A stretch of DNA of 53,684 nt from Planctomycetota bacterium. Its GTDB lineage: Bacteria > Planctomycetota > Phycisphaerae > WQYP01. A program made the position numbers and the translations under genes. The first letter of the stretch is position 1. The number at the start of each line of letters is the position of its first letter. Under the pieces are notes generated by a model. It made no database searches and was not told where the DNA came from. It saw nothing but the letters and a program-made list of their open reading frames with translations. The stretch covers positions 1-53,684 of the forward strand of contig JAJZNX010000202.1 of NCBI GenBank assembly GCA_021852275.1, in the 5' to 3' direction. Below are positions 1-9,850 of this stretch, in pieces.

Positions 1-3000
1 CGTTGCTGATTTCCGGAAGTTTGCTGAGCGTCCGGAGCGGGCTGATGCGAATGGTTTTGGTCATGGCCGCCGGCAAGCTGATGATGGATTTCGCCGGCAT
101 GCGCCTGCCATTGCTGATAATGCGGCAATTCCGCAAGTTCCGGGGAATGATTGAGGCCATTAAGCACATCCCTGGCCATCTGCATGTGTTCCAGAGCCGC
201 CTGCTGATATTCCTGGGAAGCAGGCTGATTGTGCTGGGCCTGGGCCTTGGCGGCACGGATTTGCTGCGAGGCGGCCCGCCGCATCTGCTGGCGAACCTGG
301 GCCATGGTTTGCGCGATATCCGGTGCGCCTTGCCGAGCCTGTTTTTTTATTTGGGTTGCAATCTCTGTAGATTTATTGATGGCGGAGGCGATTTTCTTTT
401 GTCGGGCATGAATGGCCGTGGAATTCAAGGGTTTAAGATCGGCAATGGCGCGGGCAGTCTGGGCGGCCAGCGCATCCTGGCGACGGGCCAACTTCCGCAC
501 GGCGCGGCTGGTTTGCCGAGATTGCCGTTGCAGGGCCTGGTATTGATGCAGCAACTGGGTCTGATGTTGCGCAGCGCTGCGTAGTTTGGCGGCGGCCTGC
601 ACGAGCAAGTTACCACCGGCGGGCACCAGTTGATGCAAGACATTATGGGCGGCGAGTTTGGCGGCCGCACGGGCAGCCTGTAACTTGGCTTGTTGGGCCG
701 GCGAAGGATTTTCGTTCAGCATCTGGTCGGCCTGCTGACGAATGGCATCAGCGACCCGGGCCGCATGCTCCAGGGCGTCAGCGGGCACGGTTTTCTGCTG
801 CAGCCCGGCCAGAGCCTGCTGCACACGATCTGCAAGATGATTGGCAATGACTTTATTCTGCAACGCCTGCTGCCGGGCGGCCTGTTCCTGCGACGATTGC
901 GCCTGGCGCGAAAACCTCTGGAGTTGCCCGGCCTGAGCACGCAAAGTGGAGGCGATATGGCGCTGGGCTTCAAGGCCTGCGGCATTGTTGTTTTGCTGGA
1001 GGTTATTAACCGCAGCCTGCATCATGGCGGATGTCAGATGCGGCGCATGAGCGCGGTGCAACTGCTGTGCATGGCTGTGATTGAGCTGGGCAATCGCTTG
1101 ATTGAGCACCTGCTGTTGCGCCGCCAACGCCCGAAGTTTTTGCTGCTCGCTCACCACATGAAGCGCCGCCTGCAAGCGGGTATTGGTGTGCTTTTGCGAC
1201 TGAATAATGTCGGTTATGCGTTGCGAGAGCTTTTTGAGCTGGGGCTGAAGTTTATCCGCCTCCGGCGTTTGCAGCACCTTGTTTTGATGCAGCAATCCCT
1301 GGAGTTGCCGGGCGGCCTGCTGCTGTAAACGGCTAATGGCCGGTGTTGTTCCAGTAGCCGCTAAAGCATGGGAAATATGAGATTCCTGTTGGGCCAGTTG
1401 GGCCAGGGATTTCTTTAACCTTCTTTGCAGGGCAATGTTCTGATTGTCGGCAATAAAACGGTGCATCAGGTGCTGAAGTTGGGATCTGGCCTGGACGAGA
1501 TCCTGCCGACTTTGAGCCGCCAGGAACTGGCTTTTTCCCGGTTGATTGGCATTAAACCTGGCCTGGGCCATGGCGTTAGCGGAGCGGCGCAAAAGACCGC
1601 GGGCTATTTTGTTCGCCTGGGTCGCGATATCGCCATAATCGGTATGGACGAACTGGTGCGTTTTGGTGGCGAGATTTCGGCTGACCGCAGCGATATTGTT
1701 TTTTACCTGCGATGCGAGCTTGCGGAAATATGGCGAGAGCGCAGCCTGATGCGGTTGACCGGCAATCTGGGCCGCCAACCCCTGCTGTTGCTGAATCATC
1801 TGCATCGCCTGCTGGATGGCGGCCTGCAGGGCGTGCTGAATTTTTTGATCCTGCCGGGCCTGATAACTCTGTTGCAATCCTGGATCAATGATAAATTCAT
1901 GGAGCGACGTTTCGGTGACATGTTCAACCGGTTCCGCGTTATCGATGGCTTGTAGTTGATAGTTCAACCGGGCAGGGTGCAACAATGGCCATTGCTGCAA
2001 CATCCGGGCAATGGAGACCATCCATTGCCCTCTGAAGGTGGAAACATTCCGAGATCCCATCGGTATGGAGAAAGTGCGCGGAGCGGAACCATCCACGGAA
2101 ACAAATGCGTTGATGGCGGTGAGGCGAAACTGGGCCGAGGCCCGAAACACCACAGGCACATGATCGTCGGGGCGTACATGAATGGTTTGTGCGGGTTGAA
2201 TGATTCGGATGGCCGGCGGTAGAGAAGGTAAAACGACAATGGGCCATTGATTGCGGCCCACATTGCCGATGCGATTATTATTCAGCAAAGCAACACGATA
2301 GCTGGTGGTTTTCCACAAAGTGAAAGTGGCCTGATACACTTGCAAGCCCACCGGAGTAAGCGGCAGCGTTTGCGTGGTGGACGTGCCGGGTGCCAGGACC
2401 AGGGCACTTTTTTTATTCAATGGTTCGGTGGTGTGGATTATCACCTGCACCTGGGTCCCCTGCAATCCGGTAAGAGAGCCGCTGTCACTGCGCACAATTT
2501 TGGCAGGCAGATGCGAGTAGGCAGGATACGTGTAATGCTTTTCATAAAGCGTAATCGCCGGACGGGCAATGACCTTCACGGCATACCATGCCGACGCTCC
2601 GTCCGCGGTGACAATACGATACTGAAAGCTGCTTTGATTGTCGGCAAAATCATGCCGAAAGGACCTGGGACCAATGCGGGTCATGGCGGCGGTGGAGCGT
2701 TGACCATGGGCATAGAGGGCCTCCACGGAAACACCGGCGTCATTTACAGCAAAACGGGCGCGCGGCGGCGCAGGGAAAAACGCCTGAATGGAAACTGCAT
2801 CTCCCTGCCCGATGGCGACATTGCCGGGCTGCACCCGGATATTCTGGTTTACAGGTAAGACCGCAGCCCACGGCTCTATCGCCTGCTTAAGCCCACGGGC
2901 GACCAGCCCCGGCATCAGCAGGCCAATGACCAGCCACGCTAAAATCAACGGCGCACAATAAAGTACCCATCGCCCCAGCACGCCCAGTGAAACAGCACGC

Positions 3001-3449
3001 TGCGGGTCCATGGTTTGGGCATCCGCCGCGGCCTGACCAATGACATGGTCCACCAGTTGGCGGGAACCCAGCAGAGCATCCTGCCGGCGCCGCACAAATT
3101 CCACCGCGGTCAGAAAACGCTCCTGCGATTCGGGCGTGGCAATATCCATGCTGGTGGCAGCCTGGGCGATATCCAACGGAATCAGCGCCGGACGGAGCAA
3201 CCGAATGGACGTAGCAAGTATGATTCCCCAAGACAGTATGGTCAACCCCCAGCGCACGATAAAAGGCATGCCGGGGAACCGCCCCAAAAGCAAGGCCGCA
3301 GCCAAAGCTACTGCCATAGTAATGGCCGCAACTTTGGTCAGAGCAATGGCGATGCGCACGACGCGATGTCGGCCCGCAACAGCGCGCAACGGCCGATGAA
3401 GGCGTTCGGACATTTCCGTGAATTCTGGAAGTGGAGGTACTGCCGACAT
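1..3449 (-). CDS. Large Gln/Ala-rich coiled-coil membrane protein (DUF4175-like), 3' end beyond window
   Basis: The reading frame stays open from an ATG at 3449 to the left edge (>1,149 codons), so the C-terminus is missing. An AGGA lies about 8 nt upstream of the ATG. Three hydrophobic segments lie in the first ~190 residues (about 33-55, 63-80 and 165-185). A periplasmic-looking beta-rich part follows, then from about residue 480 a very long helical stretch dominated by Gln, Ala, Arg, Leu and His, probably coiled coil. It is the last visible gene of the MoxR/DUF58/VWA operon, 111 nt behind the VWA/GATase-like gene. Large proteins of this kind (DUF4175-like) occur in such operons in planctomycetes; that family link is from memory. 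Biochemical role unknown. A scaffold or sensor for the MoxR/VWA system is inference. Confidence 0.7.
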   Translation of the reverse strand, partial: MSAVPPLPEFTEMSERLHRPLRAVAGRHRVVRIAIALTKVAAITMAVALAAALLLGRFPGMPFIVRWGLTILSWGIILATSIRLLRPALIPLDIAQAATSMDIATPESQERFLTAVEFVRRRQDALLGSRQLVDHVIGQAAADAQTMDPQRAVSLGVLGRWVLYCAPLILAWLVIGLLMPGLVARGLKQAIEPWAAVLPVNQNIRVQPGNVAIGQGDAVSIQAFFPAPPRARFAVNDAGVSVEALYAHGQRSTAAMTRIGPRSFRHDFADNQSSFQYRIVTADGASAWYAVKVIARPAITLYEKHYTYPAYSHLPAKIVRSDSGSLTGLQGTQVQVIIHTTEPLNKKSALVLAPGTSTTQTLPLTPVGLQVYQATFTLWKTTSYRVALLNNNRIGNVGRNQWPIVVLPSLPPAIRIIQPAQTIHVRPDDHVPVVFRASAQFRLTAINAFVSVDGSAPRTFSIPMGSRNVSTFRGQWMVSIARMLQQWPLLHPARLNYQLQAIDNAEPVEHVTETSLHEFIIDPGLQQSYQARQDQKIQHALQAAIQQAMQMIQQQQGLAAQIAGQPHQAALSPYFRKLASQVKNNIAAVSRNLATKTHQFVHTDYGDIATQANKIARGLLRRSANAMAQARFNANQPGKSQFLAAQSRQDLVQARSQLQHLMHRFIADNQNIALQRRLKKSLAQLAQQESHISHALAATGTTPAISRLQQQAARQLQGLLHQNKVLQTPEADKLQPQLKKLSQRITDIIQSQKHTNTRLQAALHVVSEQQKLRALAAQQQVLNQAIAQLNHSHAQQLHRAHAPHLTSAMMQAAVNNLQQNNNAAGLEAQRHIASTLRAQAGQLQRFSRQAQSSQEQAARQQALQNKVIANHLADRVQQALAGLQQKTVPADALEHAARVADAIRQQADQMLNENPSPAQQAKLQAARAAAKLAAHNVLHQLVPAGGNLLVQAAAKLRSAAQHQTQLLHQYQALQRQSRQTSRAVRKLARRQDALAAQTARAIADLKPLNSTAIHARQKKIASAINKSTEIATQIKKQARQGAPDIAQTMAQVRQQMRRAASQQIRAAKAQAQHNQPASQEYQQAALEHMQMARDVLNGLNHSPELAELPHYQQWQAHAGEIHHQLAGGHDQNHSHQPAPDAQQTSGNQQ

Positions 3450-3466
3450 TTAAAAGTCCTTAGAGC

Positions 3467-3499
3467 CAGGCGGAAACACGAATCGAGTCTTTCCGCCTG
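3467..3499 (-). other. Intercistronic hairpin, 10-bp perfect stem
   Basis: CAGGCGGAAA at 3467-3476 pairs perfectly with TTTCCGCCTG at 3490-3499, leaving a 13-nt loop. It sits in the 111-nt gap between the VWA/GATase-like gene (ends 3561) and the large coiled-coil gene (starts 3449). No T-run follows on the minus strand, so it is not a standard intrinsic terminator. An mRNA-processing or stability element, or a protein-binding site, is possible. Confidence 0.45.
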
Positions 3500-3560
3500 T
3501 TATTCTAACGTCCAATCGCATAAATCATTCCATCCACATGCCCCCATGATGGCGTTTATT

Positions 3561-6548
3561 CTAGACAATGCCATTACGTTTGCGAATAATCCACTCCACC
3601 ATCACCACCAGCGTAAAGAGAATCAGAAATATAAATTGCAGCAGCTTGGTGTAAAAGCTGTGCGGATTACCGAAAAATCCGGACTGTTCCGGAATATGCA
3701 GGGTTCTTTTAAGGTTCGGTATTTGCCTGGCCAGTAAGGCTCCGAACGGTCCGGGCAAAGCGATACCATTACCGGCGGCTGCAATTCGCAGCATTTGCGC
3801 CGGGTCACTGGCAGTATCCAACATTTCCAAATCCGGCCGTGGTCGGATCCAAAAGGGAAGAGATTTCACAGTGGCGGTCGGGTCGTCTTTGAGCAGCAAA
3901 CTCACCGGCGGACCGCGGAGCGTGAGCCGGTAGTGGCCTGATGATAGCCCACTGATGGAGGCTTCATAAAATCCGGGGGAGCCGGGTACACCAATCATCC
4001 TGGCGGATGCTACGACCCCACCGGAAGGTGCCGCCGCATTAACCGGAGATGGAATTTTCCGGACTATCGCCCGGAACGCCAGGCCTGTTTCCGGCAGTAG
4101 ATTTTCTCCCAGAACACGCGCCCGGACGCGCACCATTCGCCCCATCCGAAAAGTATGATGGTTCAAACCGAAGCGAACGTACCGTCCACCGGCGGGCAGT
4201 TGTGACCCAACTGCCCAACGCAGAACCTGGGACCATAAGACGTTTTGGAGGTTGTCCCCCCCCACCTGCCGCAGCCGCCAACTTTCGTCGCTGGCCAGAT
4301 ACAACACCCGCCCAGAACCCACGGACATGGTTGCCAGCAGCGCCCGGTGTTTGGACGTCAGACCGTTATGAGCGACATTGGCCCCCGGGTCTCCAATAGC
4401 CCATAGCACACGGGCGGCGGGCTTGACATCCGTTTGGCGGCTGTGCCAGTACCAACGCGGCATATTGCGCCACAACTGGGCGTTGTGCCCGTGGGTTAAA
4501 CCAAACTGGCCAAAACTGGAACTTAAGCCTTCCGCAGTGAGTTGCGGCACAAAACCCCGCCGAAACTGCTCTTCGAGTACGGCCGGAGACCAATGGCTGG
4601 TCGGCTTGACCGGCAACAAGGATTGCAGCGGCATACCGATGTAGTCTCCCGGCATGTGCTCAGGACCGGCGATGAGCACCAGTGCCGCACCGCGATTTTT
4701 AACCGCAGCCACAATCGCCTGTTGATCGGCGACATTGAGCACGCGCGGCGGTACATCGCCGATAATAATGAGGTTGTAAACCATCCACTGCTTTATCGTT
4801 TGCGGCAGAATTTGCGCCAGATAGCTGGGATTTTTGGGAAACGCCTGCAACGCCGGCGGCGCCTGGATTCCCGGAATTTTTACGGGATGCAGAAGAATGG
4901 CCTGCAGGTGTACCCGCGGATTGCGGGAAAAATATTTGACCAGATATTGATAATCCCATCCCGGCTGGTCATCCACCAGCAGCACCTGCAGCTTATCGCG
5001 CCGCACCGTCACCCGAAAATGCCGCACCGTACCCATGCGATTGAGCACTCCCGGAATGGGCAGAATATGGATGGTATACCGATAGCCCCCCGCCAGCGGT
5101 GGATGATCTTTAAAGGCTACAGGCTCAAGCACATCCGGACTATGAGCCTTGATAACTTTAGACTCCAGGAGTTTTTTTCCGCGTAGAAATTCCAACCTCA
5201 CTACCTTACCGCTCAAACCGGTAATATGAATAAGGGCGGTAGCCTTCACTACGGAATGTTTATATATCCAACCGGGAGCTTGAATCTGTTTAATCGTGGC
5301 TGCCGGCGCCGCTTTGTCCGAACCTACCACCAGGGTAAAAACTTTCATGCCGCGTACGGCCAGAAGGCGGGCAATTTCCGCCGGGGCAGGCCCCGCATTT
5401 TGTCGCCCGTCCGAAACAACGACCACGCTGGAAGCCCGGCCATTGGCTGCGCGCTGGGCCACGGCTTGAAGCCCGGCGGCGATATTGGTCTGCTTGGCCG
5501 TTGAGGACATCGCGCTTTGCAGCACCTGATTGGCATTGACAGGCGTTAAAGTGCCGGCCGCCACACCACGGGTGCCGAAACTTACCACCCGCACCCGATA
5601 GCGTTTGTACAACTGGGGAAAAGCCACCTGTGCCTTCGGCGGGCGGTAGCTCAAAACAGCCTGCGCCAATTCCGAGCGCGTCATCATGCCCACCCGGGCC
5701 AAAGCCTGCGACACCTGCTGATTTCCGGCGTGAGTCGCCAGGAAAGCGTGATCCTGCCGATTGGCAGCGGCATTTAAATTCTGCAACACCAGATCCATGT
5801 TGATGCGCATGGCCCGCCAGGGAAGCGTCTGCTGCGGCAGCGAATTTTTAGCCTGTTGAACCTGTTTGATGATGGTAGTCATCATCGCTTGCAGCCGAAT
5901 TATTCCAGCGTGTAGAGCGGCACTTTCCTGATGGCCTAAACTCGTGCTCAGGCTACCCGCCACCGCCTGAAATTGGTTTCGCCAGGCACGCAGCCGATGA
6001 AGAAATTGCTGATCCACGTGTGATGCCGCCAATCCGATACTAAAACGGCTGCGGCGCTGCAACTGGGCAAAACGCGAAAGCTCCTGACTTAAAATGCTCA
6101 GACGGGCCAGGTCCATATCCGTCGAGTCGGACCACACGCCTGGGGAGATATAACCTAATTGACAAGCCCAACGCAACTGCGCCACGTGTGAACCCTGTGG
6201 ATCGGTCAGGGCCATCGACTGGCTGCGATCCAGCACCAACCAGAGTGTGCCGGCGGAATGAACGTCATGCGTCCAGCGGAGAGTGGGCCGTAAAAGGAGC
6301 AGCACCAGCAGGAGGACCAGAGCCAGGCGTAAAATCAAAAGTAACACCAGCGTTCGCCGGGGCACCAGGGATTTCTGGGCCTGATACAAATAGACAATCA
6401 AGCCCATGCAAACCACTGCGGCCAGTATGATGAGCCAAAGACCAAGGGCCGGCAGCACCGAAAGATGCCAGCCGGAATTACCCGCTGTTTTAGCGGCCGA
6501 TTCGACTGCGGCGCTGGCTGCAGTTGTTGCTTGCATGGCAGTGCTCAT
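3561..6548 (-). CDS. VWA-domain membrane protein with GATase-like domain
   Basis: 995 residues. Two hydrophobic segments lie near the N-terminus (about 28-50 and 60-83), followed by a VWA-like stretch with an intact MIDAS start, DRSQS. A central region with ALVLIAGPEHMPGDY resembles the class I glutamine-amidotransferase-like domain found in planctomycete VWA proteins. A C-terminal transmembrane helix and basic tail (WIIRKRNG) end the protein. I chose the ATG at 6548 because GGGAG lies 9 nt upstream; the TTG at 6557 directly abuts that sequence. It follows the BatA-like gene by 54 nt. It probably works with MoxR and the other VWA proteins at the cytoplasmic membrane; substrate unknown. Confidence 0.8.
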   Translation of the reverse strand: MSTAMQATTAASAAVESAAKTAGNSGWHLSVLPALGLWLIILAAVVCMGLIVYLYQAQKSLVPRRTLVLLLILRLALVLLLVLLLLRPTLRWTHDVHSAGTLWLVLDRSQSMALTDPQGSHVAQLRWACQLGYISPGVWSDSTDMDLARLSILSQELSRFAQLQRRSRFSIGLAASHVDQQFLHRLRAWRNQFQAVAGSLSTSLGHQESAALHAGIIRLQAMMTTIIKQVQQAKNSLPQQTLPWRAMRINMDLVLQNLNAAANRQDHAFLATHAGNQQVSQALARVGMMTRSELAQAVLSYRPPKAQVAFPQLYKRYRVRVVSFGTRGVAAGTLTPVNANQVLQSAMSSTAKQTNIAAGLQAVAQRAANGRASSVVVVSDGRQNAGPAPAEIARLLAVRGMKVFTLVVGSDKAAPAATIKQIQAPGWIYKHSVVKATALIHITGLSGKVVRLEFLRGKKLLESKVIKAHSPDVLEPVAFKDHPPLAGGYRYTIHILPIPGVLNRMGTVRHFRVTVRRDKLQVLLVDDQPGWDYQYLVKYFSRNPRVHLQAILLHPVKIPGIQAPPALQAFPKNPSYLAQILPQTIKQWMVYNLIIIGDVPPRVLNVADQQAIVAAVKNRGAALVLIAGPEHMPGDYIGMPLQSLLPVKPTSHWSPAVLEEQFRRGFVPQLTAEGLSSSFGQFGLTHGHNAQLWRNMPRWYWHSRQTDVKPAARVLWAIGDPGANVAHNGLTSKHRALLATMSVGSGRVLYLASDESWRLRQVGGDNLQNVLWSQVLRWAVGSQLPAGGRYVRFGLNHHTFRMGRMVRVRARVLGENLLPETGLAFRAIVRKIPSPVNAAAPSGGVVASARMIGVPGSPGFYEASISGLSSGHYRLTLRGPPVSLLLKDDPTATVKSLPFWIRPRPDLEMLDTASDPAQMLRIAAAGNGIALPGPFGALLARQIPNLKRTLHIPEQSGFFGNPHSFYTKLLQFIFLILFTLVVMVEWIIRKRNGIV

Positions 6549-6602
6549 ATCCTGCAACTCCCTGCGGACAGCCTCGCACCCGCCGATGGTCCGCGCATAG
6601 AC

Positions 6603-8828
6603 TTAGACCTTGGCATTGGACACCTCCTGCGGCACGGCCGCCAGAGGCGACGTCAGCAACCGACGACACAACAAGACCTCACCAATCAGCATGGCCATCA
6701 CCAGCAGAACCAGCCACGGCCAAAGATCCACGCCCACCAGCACACTGCTAAGCACACCGGGAATTTGCGCCGGTTTGATCACGCCTTTGATATAGTGCTG
6801 ATGGGTCAGCCAACTCAGATCGGCCTTGGAAACAAGCTGCGGATCCAACGCACTGGAATCAATGGCGACACTGTAATATACCGGCTGCGGAATGGCCACC
6901 GGTTTAAACACCGCCTGATATAATCCCGGTAACTGGGTGTGATTATAAACCATCAGGTATTTACCTTCCGCGGTAATTTGCGGTTGCACTGCGACTGCAA
7001 CCCCCGCCGGATTGATGATTTTAGCACTTTGCACGGTGGGCTTCACCGGCCCGGTCCAGACAATGGCATCACCAGGTTTTAAAAAGTGCCTCCGGGTATG
7101 TTGATTACCGCCCAGCGCCAGGGCATAAACGCATTGATCGACCAGAGGAACAAAACTACCGGCGGCGGTGGGCCAATCATTCCAGGAACCATCTACAGGC
7201 GTAGACCAGATCACGACCTTGCCGCCTTCAATGCCCACAGCTTTTTCGAGAATAATCGGATCTCCCCCGGCGGTTGCCAGCAGAACTTTCACCAGCGGGC
7301 TGGCTGGCGTAAGCTGCCACCATTTCGACAGAGTAACGCCCACAATCATGTTGCGGTTCAAGGCTGCCAGAATATGAACTATGGAATTACCAGGCTGTTT
7401 AATTACCAGCATGGGACTGGTGGAAGCGTGTACCAGCGGCCCCAGGCCGGCCACCGAAAACCCTGCCGCAGGTAAGGCCTGATTCACAAATGACGGCGTG
7501 GTGTTTCGGCCCAAAATAAACCAGACCCCATGACCGGCGCGGGCATAATCACCAAGGTTTGCCAACAGCCGCTGCGGCATGGCGACCGGATCGTTGACAA
7601 CTACGACTGCGTAGTGTGCAAGCTGCAGGCTTTGCGCTGTAGAAATGCTTACCACCCGCGGCTGAATCAAGGCCTTGCGGGCCATTGCTGAAGAAAATGG
7701 CTGCATGGCCGCCTGCAAAAAGCGGCTGGCCCTGAACCCCCCGGTGTTCACCGCCTGACTATCAACAATAAGCACTGGAAGATGTCTGCGAACGTGGACG
7801 GAAGCAATCGCATGGTTATCTGCGGACAAAGCGTCATGCACATCGGCCTGTACCTTCACCCAGTGAGATCCGGCATTGTTGAAACGATAACGAAAGGTAA
7901 TCGTCTGCGACTTGCCCGCAGCCAGGTCAGCGATAATCCGCTCTGTGACCATTTTACCGTTGACCAGAAAATGGACAGGCACGTGCGACAACGGCAAGGG
8001 TCCGGAATTGCTGATGCTCACGGAAAGCCGCACCGGACGACCTACACCCACCAGCGCCGGCTGAATGTGAATGGATCCGACGGATAAATTGGACAAGGTC
8101 GGGGTGACGTGCACCGGCACATCGTAAACCAGTATTTTCCCCGGGCCTGACGGGCTGCGACGCATGAATTGCCGCCATAGCGAAGGATGGTCCACCTGCC
8201 ACGAAATCGCCCGCTGGTTGGATAACACCAGAATCACTTTCTGAAAATTACTGCCGCGGTTGACCATACGCCGGGCCATAGAAATGGCGGCGGGAATGGA
8301 AGAACCGGTGAGACCTGGTGGCTGGTGGCTCAGCGGGCGGAGGAATTGCCGCCGTAACGCTGCTTGATCTGAAGCAAGGACGGGCAATTTGGAAAGCGAC
8401 ACCGGCCGGTGTTCCGCCAGAATGACCGACAGCGTGTCCGCCGGGCGCAACAACGTCATTACGCGGCGCAGAACCTGTGTTTGTTTCTGGAAGTTGGTCT
8501 GCCCGCTGCCTCTTAAGCCGGAGGAAATGGAGTGGTCCATCACCACAGCAATATCGCTGGTGGCATGGGAGGAAAACGGATTCAGGTGTCCAGCCCCGAG
8601 TATCGGCCGGGCCAGCAAGAATGCCAGAAGAGCCAGCAGGGCAATGCGCAGCAGCAATAGCAACCATTCTTCAATGGTGCGCCGACGTCGTTGCTGAATG
8701 GAAGACTCTTCCAGAAACATCATCGCTCCCCATTGAACAGGCGTAGTGCGATGACGGTGCAACAGATGAATCACTATCGGCACACCGGCAGCCAGCAGTC
8801 CCAGCAGCAAAATCGGCATTTCAATCAT
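6603..8828 (-). CDS. BatA-like aerotolerance-family membrane protein with VWA domain
   Basis: 741 residues. The N-terminus has the BatA layout: a short hydrophobic helix, then IHLLHRHR, a conserved WGAMMFLEES stretch and a second hydrophobic segment near 57-80. A VWA domain follows with MIDAS motif DHSIS. The middle is beta-rich (CARDB/Ig-like in look), and the protein ends with a transmembrane helix at about 705-725. Its ATG overlaps the stop of the DUF58 gene (TGATG), pointing to translational coupling. The family (BatA N-terminal domain) is associated with MoxR ATPases and envelope stress in Bacteroides; the role here is inferred. Confidence 0.82.
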   Translation of the reverse strand: MIEMPILLLGLLAAGVPIVIHLLHRHRTTPVQWGAMMFLEESSIQQRRRRTIEEWLLLLLRIALLALLAFLLARPILGAGHLNPFSSHATSDIAVVMDHSISSGLRGSGQTNFQKQTQVLRRVMTLLRPADTLSVILAEHRPVSLSKLPVLASDQAALRRQFLRPLSHQPPGLTGSSIPAAISMARRMVNRGSNFQKVILVLSNQRAISWQVDHPSLWRQFMRRSPSGPGKILVYDVPVHVTPTLSNLSVGSIHIQPALVGVGRPVRLSVSISNSGPLPLSHVPVHFLVNGKMVTERIIADLAAGKSQTITFRYRFNNAGSHWVKVQADVHDALSADNHAIASVHVRRHLPVLIVDSQAVNTGGFRASRFLQAAMQPFSSAMARKALIQPRVVSISTAQSLQLAHYAVVVVNDPVAMPQRLLANLGDYARAGHGVWFILGRNTTPSFVNQALPAAGFSVAGLGPLVHASTSPMLVIKQPGNSIVHILAALNRNMIVGVTLSKWWQLTPASPLVKVLLATAGGDPIILEKAVGIEGGKVVIWSTPVDGSWNDWPTAAGSFVPLVDQCVYALALGGNQHTRRHFLKPGDAIVWTGPVKPTVQSAKIINPAGVAVAVQPQITAEGKYLMVYNHTQLPGLYQAVFKPVAIPQPVYYSVAIDSSALDPQLVSKADLSWLTHQHYIKGVIKPAQIPGVLSSVLVGVDLWPWLVLLVMAMLIGEVLLCRRLLTSPLAAVPQEVSNAKV

Positions 8829-9775
8829 CAGCAGCGTCTCTCATACATACGCTGGGCCAGATAAGCCGTCAGCGCCTGATCAAAAGGCTCTTTGGTATTG
8901 AGTACAGCCCGGCTGATGCGCAACGAGTTGGCAGCTTCATGAATGGCCGCCATGTGTTCCCGCAGTCTGGCCATGTACCCGGCGCGAACCAGGGAAGGAT
9001 CGAGCCGCAACTGGTGGCTGTTGCGTTCCAGATTTTCAAAAAGCGTCCACTTCCGGAAGGGAAAATTTATCTCATCATCGGCCATCACGTGCAGAAGCAG
9101 CAGTTCATGCCGGCGATGGCGAAAATGATGCAAGGCCTGAATAAAGGCCTCGGTTTTCTCAAAGCAATCGCTGATCAAAATTACCAGCCCCCGGTGGCCG
9201 ATACGCTCCGCGACTTCATGGAGCCGCTGGGCCAGCGAAGATTCACCGCCGGATTCGGATTCTTCCAAAGCCTCAATGATGTTCATCAGATGCGACGGTG
9301 CACTGCGCGGGGGGATAAATTTTCGAATCTGGTTGTCCAAAGTGATCAGGCCCACCGAATCCTGCTGCCGCAGGGCCAGGTACGCCAGACAAGTCACCAG
9401 AAACTGGCCATAGCGCATTTTGCTCAGCGGTTCATTGACGCCACGGTACTTCATGGATCCACTGACATCCAGCACAATATGCGCCTGCAGATTGGTATTG
9501 ACTTCGTACTGCTTGATATAATAACGATCGGCCTTGGCAAAAACCCGCCAGTCGATGCGTTTGATGTCGTCACCGGGCACATATTGACGATGCTGGGCAA
9601 AATCAATGGCAAAACCCAGGTGCGTGGACCGATGCAAACCCTGCACGTACCCGTCCATAAATTGCCGGGCCACCAGTTCCAATCGGCGGATCCGGCCCAG
9701 TGCTGCCGGATCCAGCAGGCTCGACGGTGCAACCCGCACCGCGGCCGGAGATAATGTTGCGTTTTCAAGTGCCAT
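8828..9775 (-). CDS. DUF58 / VWA-like protein
   Basis: 315 residues from the ATG at 9775; a GTG six bases earlier is the alternative start. The DUF58 core is visible (YVPGDDIKRIDWRVFAK, then YYIKQYE), followed by a VWA strand with MIDAS motif DVSGS. DUF58 proteins are the usual partners of MoxR AAA+ ATPases, and here the gene lies 75 nt downstream of moxR and overlaps the BatA-like gene. No membrane segment is seen, so it is likely cytoplasmic or peripheral. It may act as adaptor between the ATPase and the membrane VWA proteins; this is family knowledge, not tested here. Confidence 0.88.
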   Translation of the reverse strand: MALENATLSPAAVRVAPSSLLDPAALGRIRRLELVARQFMDGYVQGLHRSTHLGFAIDFAQHRQYVPGDDIKRIDWRVFAKADRYYIKQYEVNTNLQAHIVLDVSGSMKYRGVNEPLSKMRYGQFLVTCLAYLALRQQDSVGLITLDNQIRKFIPPRSAPSHLMNIIEALEESESGGESSLAQRLHEVAERIGHRGLVILISDCFEKTEAFIQALHHFRHRRHELLLLHVMADDEINFPFRKWTLFENLERNSHQLRLDPSLVRAGYMARLREHMAAIHEAANSLRISRAVLNTKEPFDQALTAYLAQRMYERRC

Positions 9776-9850
9776 GGTCACCCGTAATTACATGAAGCTG
9801 ATCGTCAGCATGCCGATGTTGCCGGAGCAGTGGATTCCTCCGGCCGGGCA

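Noticed and set aside
3015-3737. 240-codon plus-strand frame over the minus-strand operon
   Set aside because: It overlaps two minus-strand genes with clear domains and has no product signature.
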